From: Mugil cephalus
Taxonomy: Eukaryota > Chordata > Actinopteri > Mugiliformes > Mugilidae
Length of the DNA: 64,000 nt
Reading direction: 5' to 3'
NCBI RefSeq assembly: GCF_022458985.1
Contig: NC_061772.1
Coordinates: forward strand, 30,986,506 to 31,050,505
The notes below the pieces were generated by a model. The model worked only from the letters and a program-made list of their open reading frames with translations. It did no database searches and had not been told where the DNA came from. Below, piece after piece: positions 30,958 to 41,984 of the stretch (positions are counted from its first letter, which is position 1; the number at the start of each line of letters is the position of its first letter). The translations under genes and the position numbers were made by a program.

Positions 30958-31890
30958 GTGATGCAGACTGTAATACTCTGCGTTTCATCTCCCGTCGTTT
31001 TATTAATCCTCTGTGTTCGGACACCACAAACTTTGTCAATCAGGCTTTTAAACAAAAAGCTTTTCAGTCGGATCCAGTTCAGAGTCAAGTGTGGACAAGT
31101 AGCGATGCACTGTAAAACAACACACGGTACCACACGTCTGTTTACACAGGCAACACAAATGCTCTAGTGCATCCAGGACTGAGGCAGGTTTTATTAGTGT
31201 TAATATATATTTACAGTGGAGGCTTATAAGGTTATATAATAACAACAATAAGGACGATAGAGGTGGAGAAAACCAGTACAGGACAACTTTGTTAATTAAC
31301 TGTGATGTGATGGTTGGACAACGTTATCTTAAATGTGACGTCTGTGCAGAAAAGTTTGCAAAGATTAAATATAGAAAAGTCCATATTTGTTTAAAGTTGC
31401 ACTGAAATTTTTGCCTGTTTTGCAAACTCGCTGTACAATTAGATGAAAATGAACCTTTATTTGTCTAGACAGCTTGATATGTACTGAACCGGTTAGTTCA
31501 GGTTAGTGTCCTCAGCACTAACAGTGACAGCGTCCATGCTAACATGCTAAAATGACCTTTTTAATGATCCGTGCTCCGCGGCGCCACCAAGCAGGAAGTC
31601 ATACAATAAAAAGAAAAGACACACATCAATAAGTTTGAAGAAATAAATTAAGATTTAAATGTGTTTTAATTACATTCAAAAATAAATCCAACAATAAAAT
31701 GATTCATTTCTGCCAGAGCTCCTTCCTTCCTTCCTTCCTTCCTTCCTTCCTCTTCCCTAAGTCTTAAAGCTGTAGTTTGTTTTTCTTCAGACTGAATTAA
31801 CTAAACAGATAAACTCTGCGTGTCCTGGTTGTTAAATGAATAAACTCTCTCCTGTCCAGTTTTACAGTGTATTAGAGGACAGAGCTGGAG
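29131..31890. other. Intergenic stretch upstream of kcng4, no gene recognised
   Basis: It contains a (TG)n microsatellite (30892-30956) and a (CCTT)n run (31723-31750). Short open frames at 29.2-30.5 kb on both strands lack family features. Confidence 0.4.
30892..30956. repeat. (TG)n microsatellite
   Basis: About 32 uninterrupted TG dinucleotides are present. Both strands stay open across it (Cys-Val or His-Thr repeats), which explains several false frames. Confidence 0.97.
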
Positions 31891-31979
31891 GAGGGAGGGT
31901 GGAAAGAGGAGGAGGAGGAGGAAGAGGAGGCGGATAATGATGATGATGAAGAGGAGGAGGAGGAGGAGGAGGACGGTGC

Positions 31980-32180
31980 TCCTGTCAAACACAGATGAAA
32001 ACCCAGCAGCAGGTTCCAGGACGTCGGTAGAAATCAGCGTGTGAGCGCAGCGACCAGTCCGGGGACAGGGACTCGTTCTCGGGCTGAACTCGCCCACCGG
32101 CCCCGGGGATGTCGCACCGACTCACGGAGGAGCCGCAAACTTCCAGCCGATCCATCACAACCAGGAATGAACAATAAGAG
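31980..32180 (+). promoter_or_regulatory. kcng4: Candidate 5' noncoding exon of kcng4
   Basis: A CpG-containing block follows a (GAG)n run (31890-31975) and ends at a good donor, AAGAG|GTGAAG (after 32180). It would join the acceptor at 33471-33473 that opens the exon with the kcng4 start. It contains a 22-codon upstream ORF (32109-32177, begins MSHRLTEEPQ). Inferred from position and splice signals only. Confidence 0.4.
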
Positions 32181-32679
32181 GTGAAGGAAGGGAGAGAAGA
32201 GGTGAGTGAAGAAATAGACTCAAGTTTTATTTTTTCATTTTCTGAACTAGACGCGTTAATCATAATTTCTCCTGAAATATTCATTTTATATTCAGGACGT
32301 TTCTGTTTTTCACCAAACAGCAATAAAACAATTAAAAGTCACATTTATTAGAAGGTAAATGAGGCGAAACTGGTGCAGCAGGTGGCAGATTATTGAGTCT
32401 TTATAAATCTGTGGTTTAATCCGCAGCTGTCAGGTTAAATCATGACGATGACGAGTCAAATACAAAGAAAAGATAAAACCCAGAAATTCATCGGAACATT
32501 GAGCATTAATCCACCTGCTGGAGGAAAGAAGGAAGAACAACGATGGAGATTTAATATGAAAGTTATGAACTGGACGAGTTTAACTAATTCATCCACGTTG
32601 GAAATGATCAAAATGTTTGTGAGAGACGAGACTTTAAAAGATTCTGACATTAGAGCTGAGAAAATAAAGAGAAACGGAT

Positions 32680-33415
32680 CCTTCCTTCCTTTGGTTCCTT
32701 CGGTTCCTTCCTTCCTTCCCTCCTTCCTTCCTTCGGTTCCTTCCTTCCTTCCTTCCTTCCTTTGGTTCCTTCCTTCCCTCCTTCCTTCCTTTGGTTCCTT
32801 CGGTTCCTTCCTTCCTTCGGTTCCTTCCTTCCTTTGGTTCCTTTGGTTCCTTCCTTCCTTCGGTTCCTTCCTTCCTTTGGTTCCTTCGGTTCCTTCCTTC
32901 CTTCGGTTCCTTCCTTCCTTTGGTTCCTTCAGTTCCTTCGGTTCCTTCCTTCCCTCCTTCCTTCCTTTGGTTCCTTCCTTCCTTCCTTTGGTTCCTTCGG
33001 TTCCTTCCTTCCCTCCTTCCTTTCTTCGGTTCCTTCCTTCCCTCCTTCCTTCCTTTGGTTCCTTCGGTTCCTTCCTTCCTTCGGTTCCTTCCTTCCTTTG
33101 GTTCCTTCCTTCCTTCGGTTCCTTCCTTCCTTTGGTTCCTTCGGTTCCTTCCTTCCTTCGGTTCCTTCCTTCCTTTGGTTCCTTCAGTTCCTTCGGTTCC
33201 TTCCTTCCCTCCTTCCTTCCTTTGGTTCCTTCCTTCCTTCCTTTGGTTCCTTCGGTTCCTTCCTTCCCTCCTTCCTTTCTTCGGTTCCTTCCTTCCCTCC
33301 TTTCTTCCTTTGGTTCCTTCGGTTCCTTCCTTCCTTCCTTTGGTTCCTTCGGTTCCTTCCTTCCTTTGGTTCCTTCCCTTGGTTCCTTTGGTTCCTTCCT
33401 TCCTTCCTTCGTTTG
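32680..33415. repeat. 730-bp polypyrimidine array (CCTTCCTTCGGTT)n before kcng4
   Basis: Words of ttccttcggttccttccttc and CCTTTGGTTCC type alternate; inside is a direct repeat of about 240 bp (near 32780-33030 and 33030-33280). Nearly all purines are the GG of 'GGTT'. It lies in the intron just 5' of the branch-point-like TACTGAT and the acceptor of the kcng4 coding exon. Frames of more than 300 codons on both strands are by-products. Confidence 0.95.
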
Positions 33416-33532
33416 CTCCATTCATGCTTTAAATACTGATTTGGATTAAATCATTTTTCTGTCTTCTCTTCAGTGCAGCCCACCCAGCTCCTCCTCCTCC
33501 TCCTCCTCCTCCTCCTCCATCCCGCCGCCATC

Positions 33533-36500
33533 ATGCCCATCATCAGCAACGCCAACCATGACTTCAGCACCTACTCCGTCAGCAGCGACGACAGCAGCCT
33601 CGACCGCTTCTTCACCGAGATCCCGGAGACGGAGACGGTGAAGGGCGTGTACTTCCAGTGCGCCCGGCTGATCCGCGGCCCGGCGGCCTCGTACGTGGTC
33701 GACCACGCCCTGCAGGCGCTGGTGAACGTGGGGGGAAACCGCTACGCCTTCCCCTGGAGCACGCTGGAGCAGTTCCCCCACAGCCGACTGGGACGCCTTC
33801 GCTTCTGCACCTCGCCCGAGGAGATCGCACGGCTCTGCGACGACTACGACGAGACGTGCCAGGAGTTCTTCTTCGACCGGAACCCCACGGCCTTCAGGGT
33901 CATCCTCAACTTCCTGGCCGCGGGGAAGCTTCGTCTTCTCCGGGAACTGTGCGCCGTTTCCCTCCACGACGAGCTCGACTACTGGGGCGTGGACCCAGGT
34001 CACATGGAGCGTTGCTGCCGCCGCCGCATGCTAGCCCGTGTGGAGGAGGTGGCCGAGCGGGAGCGCAAGGAGGAAGAGTGGCGGCAGAAGAAGATGATGC
34101 TGAAGAAGAGCAGCACTCAGACTGAGAAGGGATACCGCAGGGTGGTGTCGGTGCTACGCGAGGTGATGGAAAACCCTCACTCGGGGCTGGCGGGGAAAAC
34201 GTTCGCCTGCCTCTCGATCGTCATGGTGCTGGTCACCGTCATCAGTCTGTGCATCAGCACCATGCCCGACCTCAGAGACGAAGAGAACAAGGTGAGGCCG
34301 GAGAGAACGCCACTAATAAAAACGTCTGAGCATCAAGCTGAGCTCCTGGTCTGAGCGTGATTACGAGCAGGACACACAGAACCTCTGACAACATGGCAGC
34401 CGTGTTGTTTAGCTCATAGACTGTGTGTGACATGAGATAAAATAAGATCAGATCAGATATTACTTTATTGATCCCATTGGGGAAATTCAAATGTTACAGC
34501 AGCACAACAGTGACCAGAAAGAAATGAAAGAATTAAAGAAATTAAACAGGACAACAACATTAAACAGGCAACAAGCAACAAAAAGTACCGTACACAAGTA
34601 AACAAAGTGGCAGCAGTTGTGGATAAAGTGACTATGCTACATATGGGCCCAGTCAGAGCTGTGTGCTGCTGTACGGTCTGATGGCCGTGACACAAAGGAG
34701 CGTCTGAAGCCTAATATGGAGCAGCTCCTCTAAAGTGAAGCAAGTAGAGCTCCCCCTGGTGGGTTGCTGCAGTATAGGTCATAAGCTCCACCTCCTCCAT
34801 GTTAGTGGTCGGGACTAGCAAAATTAAACACTAAAATACACATCACATATTTTTTTTTTCAAGGATGGTTTCAGTCATTTCAGGTAGTTGATATAATGTT
34901 GATGAATGTTCCAAGTGTCAATTCTTTTGGATAAGTTTCACTTTACTTCATTATTTGATGCTACTGAAATAGGAAGTATCATAATGTCGACCACCTGTTG
35001 CCATGCCAACCGCTCTGTAAAGTGTTTCTGTGGGACCATATTTATATACGGTCTATGTAGAGACGTGTTGAGTCCATATTTATATACGGTCTATGTAGAG
35101 ACGTGTTGAGTCCATATTTATATACAGTCTATGGAGGAGACGTGTTTAGTCCATATTTATATACGGTCTATGGAGGAGACGTGTTTAGTCCATATTTATA
35201 TACGGTCTATGGAGGAGACGTGTTTAGTCCATATTTATATACGGTCTATGGAGGAGACGTGTTTAGTCCATATTTATATACGGTCTATGGAGGGACGTGT
35301 TTAGTCCATATTTATATACAGTCTATGGAGGAGACGTTGTTTAGTCCATATTTATATTACGGTCTATGGAGACGTGTTTAGTCCATATTTATATACGGTC
35401 TATGGAGGAGACGTGTTTAGTCCATATTTATATACGGTCTATGGAGGAGACGTGTTTAGTCCATATTTATATACGGTCTATGGAGGAGACGTGTTTAGTC
35501 CATATTTATATACGGTCTATGGAGGAGACGTGTTTAGTCCATATTTATATACGGTCTATGGAGGAGACGTGTTTAGTCCATATTTATATACGGTCTATGG
35601 AGACGTGGCTTCAATCTTTAGCTGCTTGGACTGCGATTATCTTCACACTAAACCTTTTAACATTCAACACGTCTCCAGACAGAGTTCAGGACTAGACCTC
35701 GTTATGTTTCCAGTCGAGCTCTAGATTAAAACCATTGATTTCAGTAGATGAATAAAAGCTGGCGTTTCCTCTCAGACAATGGGCTCGTTATGTTCAGGTA
35801 GAAAAGACTTTTTGTGGCCATGATCTTCTTTTCTTCTTCTGTCATCTTTTCAGAGCCGCTCTGGAATGGAAATGGATTTTTCTCTTTAAACGAACGGCTT
35901 TTCTCATTACGACAGACACATTTTAACATTCAGCTCCACAGGAATCGATTTAAGTGTCTCTGCAGCTTTTAAACACTTTAACACTCACAAACACTCATGT
36001 TTCTATCTCTGTGAGGACCCTAACCACTTCAACTAAGGGCCGCTTTACTTCCTTCCTTTGTTTCTTTACTTCATCCTTCATCCTTCCTTCCTTTGGTTTT
36101 AATTCCTTCCTTTGTTTCTTTACTTCCTTCCTTTGTTTCTTTACTTCCTTCCTTCATCCTTCCTTCCTTTGGTGTTAATTCCTTCCTTTGCTTCTTTAGT
36201 TCCTTCTGTCCTTATTCCCTTCCTTCCTTCATCCTTCCTTCCTTCCTTTGTTTCTTTATTTCCTTCCTTGTAGGATTCAGATCTAATCTGAGCTTCGTCT
36301 CTAAAATAGCCTCCTGGTTAATCGTAGCAGTATTAGCTAATGACAGCTAATAGCAGCTTCTTTTCCTCGTATATTCCTTTGCCTTTGACTCAGATGTGTA
36401 AACCTGTGGGTTCTTTAAAGTTTCTCCACGTTCTTGTTTTTGTTTCCATCTCAAGGGTGAGTGTTCCCAGAAGTGTCGCAACATGTTCGTGGTGGAGTCC

Positions 36501-37259
36501 ATCTGCGTCGCCTGGTTCACGCTGGAGTTTGTGCTGCGGTTTGTCAACGCTCAGAGCAAACTGGCGTTCGCTCGCGGCCCGCTTAACATCATCGACGCCA
36601 TCGCCATCCTGCCGTACTACGTGTCCCTGGTGGTGGACGTCAAAGACGAGTCGCGGGACGATGTGATCATGGGCGCCGGCCGAGGCTACCTGGACAAACT
36701 GAGCCTGATCCTGCGGCTGCTGCGAGCCCTGCGGATCCTGTACGTCATGCGGCTGGCTCGCCACTCGCTGGGCCTGCAGACGCTGGGTTTGACCATGCAG
36801 CGCAGCATGCGGGAGTTCGGCCTGCTGCTGTTATTCGTCTGCGTTGCTGTCGCCCTGTTTTCTCCCCTGGTTCATCTGGCGGAGAGCGAGCTGGCGCCGT
36901 TCGCCGCCACGCATCCTCAGCACAGCTTCAGCAGCATCCCCGCCTCCTACTGGTGGGCCATCATCTCCATGACGACGGTGGGCTACGGCGACATGGTGCC
37001 GCGCAGCATCCCCGGGCAGATCGTGGCGCTGACCAGCATCCTGAGCGGCATCCTCATCATGGCGTTCCCCGCCACCTCCATCTTCCACACCTTCTCCCGC
37101 TCCTACCAGGAGCTGAAGCAGGAGTACGAGCGGCTGTGGAAGGAGGAGAAGGACGAGGAGGTGGGTTCGTCTCCGGACCAGTTCACGTCCGTGTCCAAGG
37201 AAGATAACGGTGAACCGAGGAACACTCATCAACCCGCCCTCCCATCCACGGCTTTCTAG
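33533..37259 (+). CDS. kcng4: Silent voltage-gated potassium channel subunit Kv6 (KCNG4-like)
   Basis: Kv6 subunits form no channel alone; they join Kv2 subunits in the plasma membrane and change gating. Exons 33533-34291 and 36456-37259 give 520 residues, close to human KCNG4 (519). The single intron falls after STMPDLRDEENK, before GECSQKC. The T1 domain (VNVGGNRYAFPWSTLEQFP, LCDDYDETCQEFFFDR) is at about residues 64-160, S1 near 225-243, and S4 (LRLLRALRILYVMRLARHS) near 340-357. The pore filter TVGYGD is at 427-432. S6 has FPATS in place of the PXP motif of conducting Kv channels. The start ATGCCCATCATC has a fair context; an in-frame upstream GTG is not used here. The acceptor is AAG, slightly unusual. 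KCNG4 fits better than KCNG1-3, but which teleost duplicate (a or b) is unknown. Confidence 0.92.
34433..34640 (-). mobile_element. LINE 3' tail in kcng4 intron
   Basis: The sequence agataaaataagatcagatc followed by actttattgatcccattggg GAAATTCAAATGTTACAGCAGC matches the 3' end of the Rex1-type LINE at 13279-13500. Only the tail is present, in minus orientation. Confidence 0.65.
34728..35625 (+). repeat. Dispersed repeat R2 with a long 39-bp array, in kcng4 intron
   Basis: The R2 body runs from 34728 to about 35025. About fifteen 39-bp units (35030-35608) follow, containing gacgtgtttagtccatattt and ATATACGGTCTATGGAGGA. As 39 is a multiple of three, frames repeat a 13-residue word (MEETCLVHIYIRS or VFSPYLYTVYGGD). 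These are not proteins. Confidence 0.85.
36040..36270. repeat. (CCTTCCTTTGTTTCTTTA)n pyrimidine repeat in kcng4 intron
   Basis: A T/C-rich array of about 18-20-bp units lies between the R2 element and exon 2 of kcng4. It is a simple-sequence expansion. Confidence 0.8.
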
Positions 37260-38640
37260 ACCTGAACCCCACGGTGGCACGAATTTGCAAAGTATAAAAA
37301 TCCCTTAGACCACATTTTTAAATCAAATGGACATATCTGAATTTTTAGCTGATCTAGTCCCAGAACAATCAGCCCAAATTACACTTATTTTTCTTAAGAA
37401 ATGTTTTTAAAGGTTCATTTTCAGTATGTTCTTCTTTGCACTAAAATGAAGGAAATTATATGTAGGTCATCGTGCTGTAATGTTCCTGGTCCGGCCCTTA
37501 GACTCATAACAGACACTATATCACTCTTCATGTCTCTTTATGCTTTAATATGATAACGTAAACGTGCTACATGCTAACCCTTTAGCGGAAGCTGAACTGA
37601 ATTCTTCTCACCTTTTGTGTAAGAAAATATAAATTATAACCTTCCAGAAATGACTGTGGACACTTTTTATTTCCTGAAGTCTTATATTCGAGGCTGATAG
37701 AAGACGATAAACAGAATTTAAAGATGGCCGACATCACAAAAGTGAAGCCAAAACAGGAGTAGGAGCTGCCATCTTGTGGAGATGTGCTCAATAGTGACCG
37801 GATACAGCCGCCATGTAGCCTTAGTCTGCTGCCAGCTAGGATTAGCATTAGCTTGCTATATGTATGTGAAGGTTCTCAGTCATCCAGGTCATGGTTTCTT
37901 TACAAAAAAAATGGTGCCCTAACGAAACCATTCATAGAGCAAATTCCTAAAGTGTGGAACAGAGAAGAAACCATTAAAAGGAGCATTTTTATTTAATGAC
38001 GATGAAAGAGACGAGGCTTCCCTTGACCTCCAGGGGAAAACGTCACTGCAACGCACCACATACGTACAATGCTGCGTTCCATTTAGCTCATATCTGGTTC
38101 TGGTCTCATATCTGGTTCCTGGTCTCATATCTGGTTCCTGGTCCTTAAACTAATGTAAACATGTATCCGTCACATTAGAACATCATCAACATCATCACAG
38201 TAGAAACATTAGGACACTTGTTCTTCTTCATGGTTCCTAATAAACCAGTTGTGCTCAGAGTTCATGAAGGGTTAAATCACATGTTTCACTTTCACGTAAC
38301 GACTCCTAACGTTTTGATGTCCTCGAACGCATCGTTGGGACTGATGGTGGAACCTTGACGGTGATGGATTACACTGAACAGGAGTCACGTCTCTGTGATC
38401 GATGTCTGACTCCAGGCTCAGAAAGTCATTTAAAAAGCTGCGGCGCTCGTCTCATCCTCCACTCCAGCGTCTGGTCGCTCCTCTCATCTCCGTTCAAGTT
38501 GGTCTTAAAATGAAATGAGCTCTTCTCACGTGTCTCGGCCTCAGAACTCACGTGTCGGCTCCTCAGCGACATTAATGGAAAACAGAAACATCCTCAAACA
38601 TGAACGAAGGGAAACAAGATGGTGGTCGTTGTTTGTCACT
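37260..38640. other. kcng4 3' side and spacer
   Basis: The first few hundred bases are probably kcng4 3' UTR. No clear coding follows. An inverted copy of the repeat seen at 1240-1440 lies at about 38080-38240. Confidence 0.45.
38080..38240 (-). repeat. Dispersed repeat, inverted copy of 1240-1440
   Basis: It shares tcatatctggttcctggtcc, TTAAACTAATGTAAACATGT and gacacttgttcttcttcatg with the copy in kmt5b, in opposite orientation. Confidence 0.6.
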
Positions 38641-38649
38641 GATTGTCTC

Positions 38650-38872
38650 TGGTTCTAGAGGGTCTGGTCTAGAGGGTCTGATTCTAAAGGGTCTGATTAT
38701 AAAGGGTCTGGTTCTAGAGGGTTTGGTTCTAAAGGGTCTGGTTCTAGAGGGTCTTATTATAGAGGGTCTGGTTCTAGAGGGTCTGGTTCTATAGGGTCTG
38801 GTTCTAGAGGGTCTGGTCCTAGAGGGTCTGGTTCTAAAGGGTCTGGTTCTAGAGGGTCTGGTTCTGGTCGGA
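38650..38872. repeat. 15-bp minisatellite (ggtctggttctagag)
   Basis: About fifteen units of 15 bp with A/G variants occur just left of the chemokine array. Confidence 0.9.
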
Positions 38873-38994
38873 CCTCTGTCAGAGAATTCACTCTGACTGG
38901 CTGATCAGCTCAGAGAACGTCATGGTTTTGAATGAATGGGACAGACCAACTGAGAAGATTCAGGGGAGGAAGGTTCTCACAGCGAATAGATGCT

Positions 38995-39530
38995 CTTCCT
39001 CAGCTAAAAATAGCTCCTCCATAGCCTCTCAGCTAACCGTTGCTTTTCCTAGCCTCCCAGCTAATACTAGCTCCTCCATAGCCTCTCAGCTAAAAGCAGC
39101 TTCTCCTAGCCTCCCAGCTAATAGTAGCTCCCAGCTAATACTAGCTCCTCCTAGCTTCCCAGCTAATAGTAGCTCCCATCTAATAGCAGCTCCTCCTAGC
39201 TTCCCAGCTAATAGTAGCTCCCAGCTAATAGTAGCTCCTCCTAGCCTCCCAGCTAATAGTAGCTCCTCCTAGCCTCCCAGCTAATAGCAGCTCCTCCTAG
39301 CTTCCCAGCTAATAGCAGCTCCTCCTAGCCTCCCAGCTAATAGCAGCTCCTCCTAGCCTCCCAGCTAATAGTAGCTCCTCCTAGCCTCCCAGCTAATAGC
39401 AGCTCCTCCTAGCCTCCCAGCTAATAGTAGCTCCTCCTAGCCTCCCAGCTAATAGTAGCTCCTCCTAGCTTCCCAGCTAATAGTAGCTCCTCCTAGCCTC
39501 CCAGCTAATAGTAGCTCCTCCTAGCTAGCT
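38995..39530. repeat. 28-bp minisatellite, chemokine unit 1
   Basis: Same unit family as in pole3 intron 3 (agctcctcctagcctcccag then CTAATAGT). It marks the left end of duplication unit 1. Confidence 0.92.
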
Positions 39531-40680
39531 TTGTCGCTGTAAATTCTCCTGTGACATCAATTCAATCTTAAACAAAGCTTGAAACATTGAGACGTTTTGA
39601 TATTTTTATTATTTTCTCAGCTTGTGTTCAGTTGCTGTGACATTTTCAAACCAGTATTTCTTCTATTTCTTCTATTTCCTGCTGAAGTGAACATTCATCT
39701 CTGTGTAATCATCGGTGTCTGGAGACAGATGGAGTGTTTTCAAGAGTTTCTCTCGTCTCTGTAGAACTGGTGTTGGCACGACTACTTTACATCAAACAAT
39801 GGAAGCATTGAAGAGTCCAACAGGCTTTTATTCTCGTCCTCCTCTATCACCTCTTATTTCCCTCTTCCCTGCACAGCCTCTCCATCTTACACAGAAACAT
39901 CAAGTGAAGAATCCTGGTGGATGACGTTGTTCTTCAGAGCCTCATCAGGTCTGAAATGACTCTAATCAGCTGTGGTGCTTCATGCTGCTGATTATAAACA
40001 CTAATCTGAGTCAGATGTTGATCTAGAAACCTAAATATCTGATTTACTGTCTTACAGATGTCATTTCATTGGCAAACATTTATTTTAGCTGTAGACTGTG
40101 TCTCCTTCTGGTTTTCTCTTTCTATTTCCTGTTAAAAACTGTTTCACCTTGTTCCAGCCTGGTTTGGTTTCATTCTTTTCAGCTCAACCTCTCATGTGCG
40201 ACTCTACACTTATTTTTTTCATTCTGTCAAACTGTATAAACACTTTGACCTAAAACCAGACTAAAACCATCAAATCCCGGTGGGAAAAAGTTAGAAAACC
40301 ACAAACGTGTAGAACCAACCATTTTAGAACTAAGAATGTAAATCTAACCTGGACATTTTTCAACCAGTAATAATGTCTAAATGTCTCTAAACTGTCTCCT
40401 GTCTCCATAGACTGAATATAGCCTCACTGTTCCCTAGCAACCATTGACACATCATGTCCTGATTGGTTGATGGATGCATGTTTCCACCAATAGGAAAGGG
40501 GCTGTCATGTTGTGTTTCTTTCTATCATGTGTAGCTGGCTAGCTCTCTCCTACTACTCTGCTAATATGCTACTTCCCAGGAGCTTCCTAGCCTCCAAGCT
40601 AATAGCATCTCCTTCTAGCGTCCTAGCTACCCACACTGCAGGGAGTTCAAAGAGAGCACGCTCATGATTCATTTATTCAT
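39531..40680. other. Duplicated spacer, unit 1 (copies at 48891-50040 and, degraded, 60776-61800)
   Basis: Non-repetitive DNA nearly identical to 48891-50040. A 69-codon frame (39715-39924) is identical in the second copy (49081-49290), which recent duplication explains. No domain was recognised. The left-hand part may hold chemokine 3' flank. Confidence 0.5.
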
Positions 40681-41012
40681 TTATTTATTTTATTTAACAG
40701 GGACAAAACAAACAACATCACCAGAGACGACTGGGAGGACGTCATGTCTTTAAGACTTGTTGCTTCTTTGTCCCTGGCCAGACTTTTAAATACAATGAGA
40801 CAATCACACAACTACGGTGAATCTATTTACACACTCGGCACAAAAACAAAGATAAATAAATAACTGGTTTAGCCCAGTACAAGATGGCGGCGCCCATCTC
40901 CAGCATCCAGCAGAAACCAAACAGATGAAACAGCCAAAATACGAAAATAAAAAAGATGTGAGAACTAATTCCAGTTGTTTCATTTCCATGAGCTCAGTGA
41001 TGACGGATTCAT

Positions 41013-41871
41013 TCATTCATTAATTCTTCTTGGAGCTGGATGTGGTGGAGCTGGATGTGATGGAGCTGGATGTGGTGGAGCTGGATGTGGTGGAGTTGAT
41101 TCCAGGAATTGTTTCAGATGCTTCTGTGCAAACTTTGATTCAGGATCAACGCAGATGACAACATTCTTCTTAGTTGTGACTCTGTAAGAAACACAAGAAG
41201 TCGACTGTGAGGTCAGCGCCCTCAGATAAGACATCCAGACAATGAACCTGAAGAAAGGGACCAACAGAGTCCAGCAGCACTTCCTGTTTCTACTCACATC
41301 ATGGCTTTGGTTTTGCAGTGGTCTGGGCTCATCTCTACACGCTGCACCATGCGCTTGGGGATGATTACTGGTTTGATATCCTCTGGACAGCAGCTGCTTT
41401 TACTCAACCTGTCCACAGCAACTGAAGCTGAAAACACAAACACACTCATTTAATATGAAGCATGGACAGGCTGGAGACATGAACTCATAGAGGACACAGA
41501 GACATGAACTCAGAGAGGACAGAGACATGAACTCATAGAGGACACAGAGACATGAACTCAGAGAGGACACAGAGACATGAACTCAGAGAGGACAGAGAGA
41601 CATGAACTCAGAGAGGACAGAGACATGAACTCAGAGAGGACAGAGACATGAACTCAGAGAGGACACAGAGACATGAACTCAGAGAGGACAGAGAGACATG
41701 AACTCAGAGAGGACAGAGAGACATGAACTCAGAGAGGACAGAGACATGAACTCATAGAGGACACAGAGACATGAACTCAGAGAGGACACAGAGACACTTA
41801 CCGGCAGCAACATGACGAAGAAGCAGAAAGCAGTCAAGAGTCAGGAGTGTGAGGATCAGTAGTGTCTTCAT
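41013..41871 (-). CDS. CC chemokine, copy 1 (Pro/His/Ala tail)
   Basis: A secreted chemoattractant that would act on G-protein-coupled receptors of leukocytes. Exons in gene order: 41871-41802, 41427-41298, 41181-41013, giving 122 residues. The signal peptide MKTLLILTLLTLDCFLLLRHVAA is encoded by exon 1. The mature core has the CC pair at 36-37 (SSCCPEDIKPVIIPKRMVQR), the third Cys at 61 and the fourth at 77 (NVVICVDPESKFAQKHL). The C-terminal tail after residue 95 is built from a minisatellite and reads PPHPAPPHPAPSHPAP. Intron 1 is full of a short repeat. Its upstream DNA differs from that of the other copies, with a probable solo LTR replacing the TATA promoter. No one-to-one mammalian ligand is evident. 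Confidence 0.88.
41460..41795. repeat. Minisatellite in chemokine copy 1 intron 1
   Basis: About fourteen units of roughly 23-25 bp (agacatgaactcagagagga plus CACAG or CAG). The same intron has about six units in copy 2 (50840-50970), two or three in copy 3 (55090-55150) and four in copy 4 (62650-62750). Confidence 0.9.
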
Positions 41872-41984
41872 GCTTCAAGCTGGAGTCTGGATGAAGCTTG
41901 ATGAAGCTGGATGAAGCTGGATGGAGTCTGGATGGAGTCTGGATGGAGCTGGATGGAGCTGGATGAAGCTCTCTAATGAGATGT

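Noticed and set aside
32442-33449. Open frames of up to 335 codons on both strands
   Set aside because: They are produced by the pyrimidine repeat, exist in several frames at once and have repeat-only composition.
35103-35724. Two overlapping frames with 13-residue repeats
   Set aside because: They are translations of the 39-bp non-coding array in the kcng4 intron; both frames are equally open.
36831-37280. 149-codon minus-strand frame opposite kcng4
   Set aside because: It is an antisense shadow of the GC-rich kcng4 exon 2.
39715-39924. 69-codon frame perfectly conserved at 49081-49290
   Set aside because: The surrounding spacer is equally conserved, so recent duplication explains it; there is no sign of codon-level selection or a domain.
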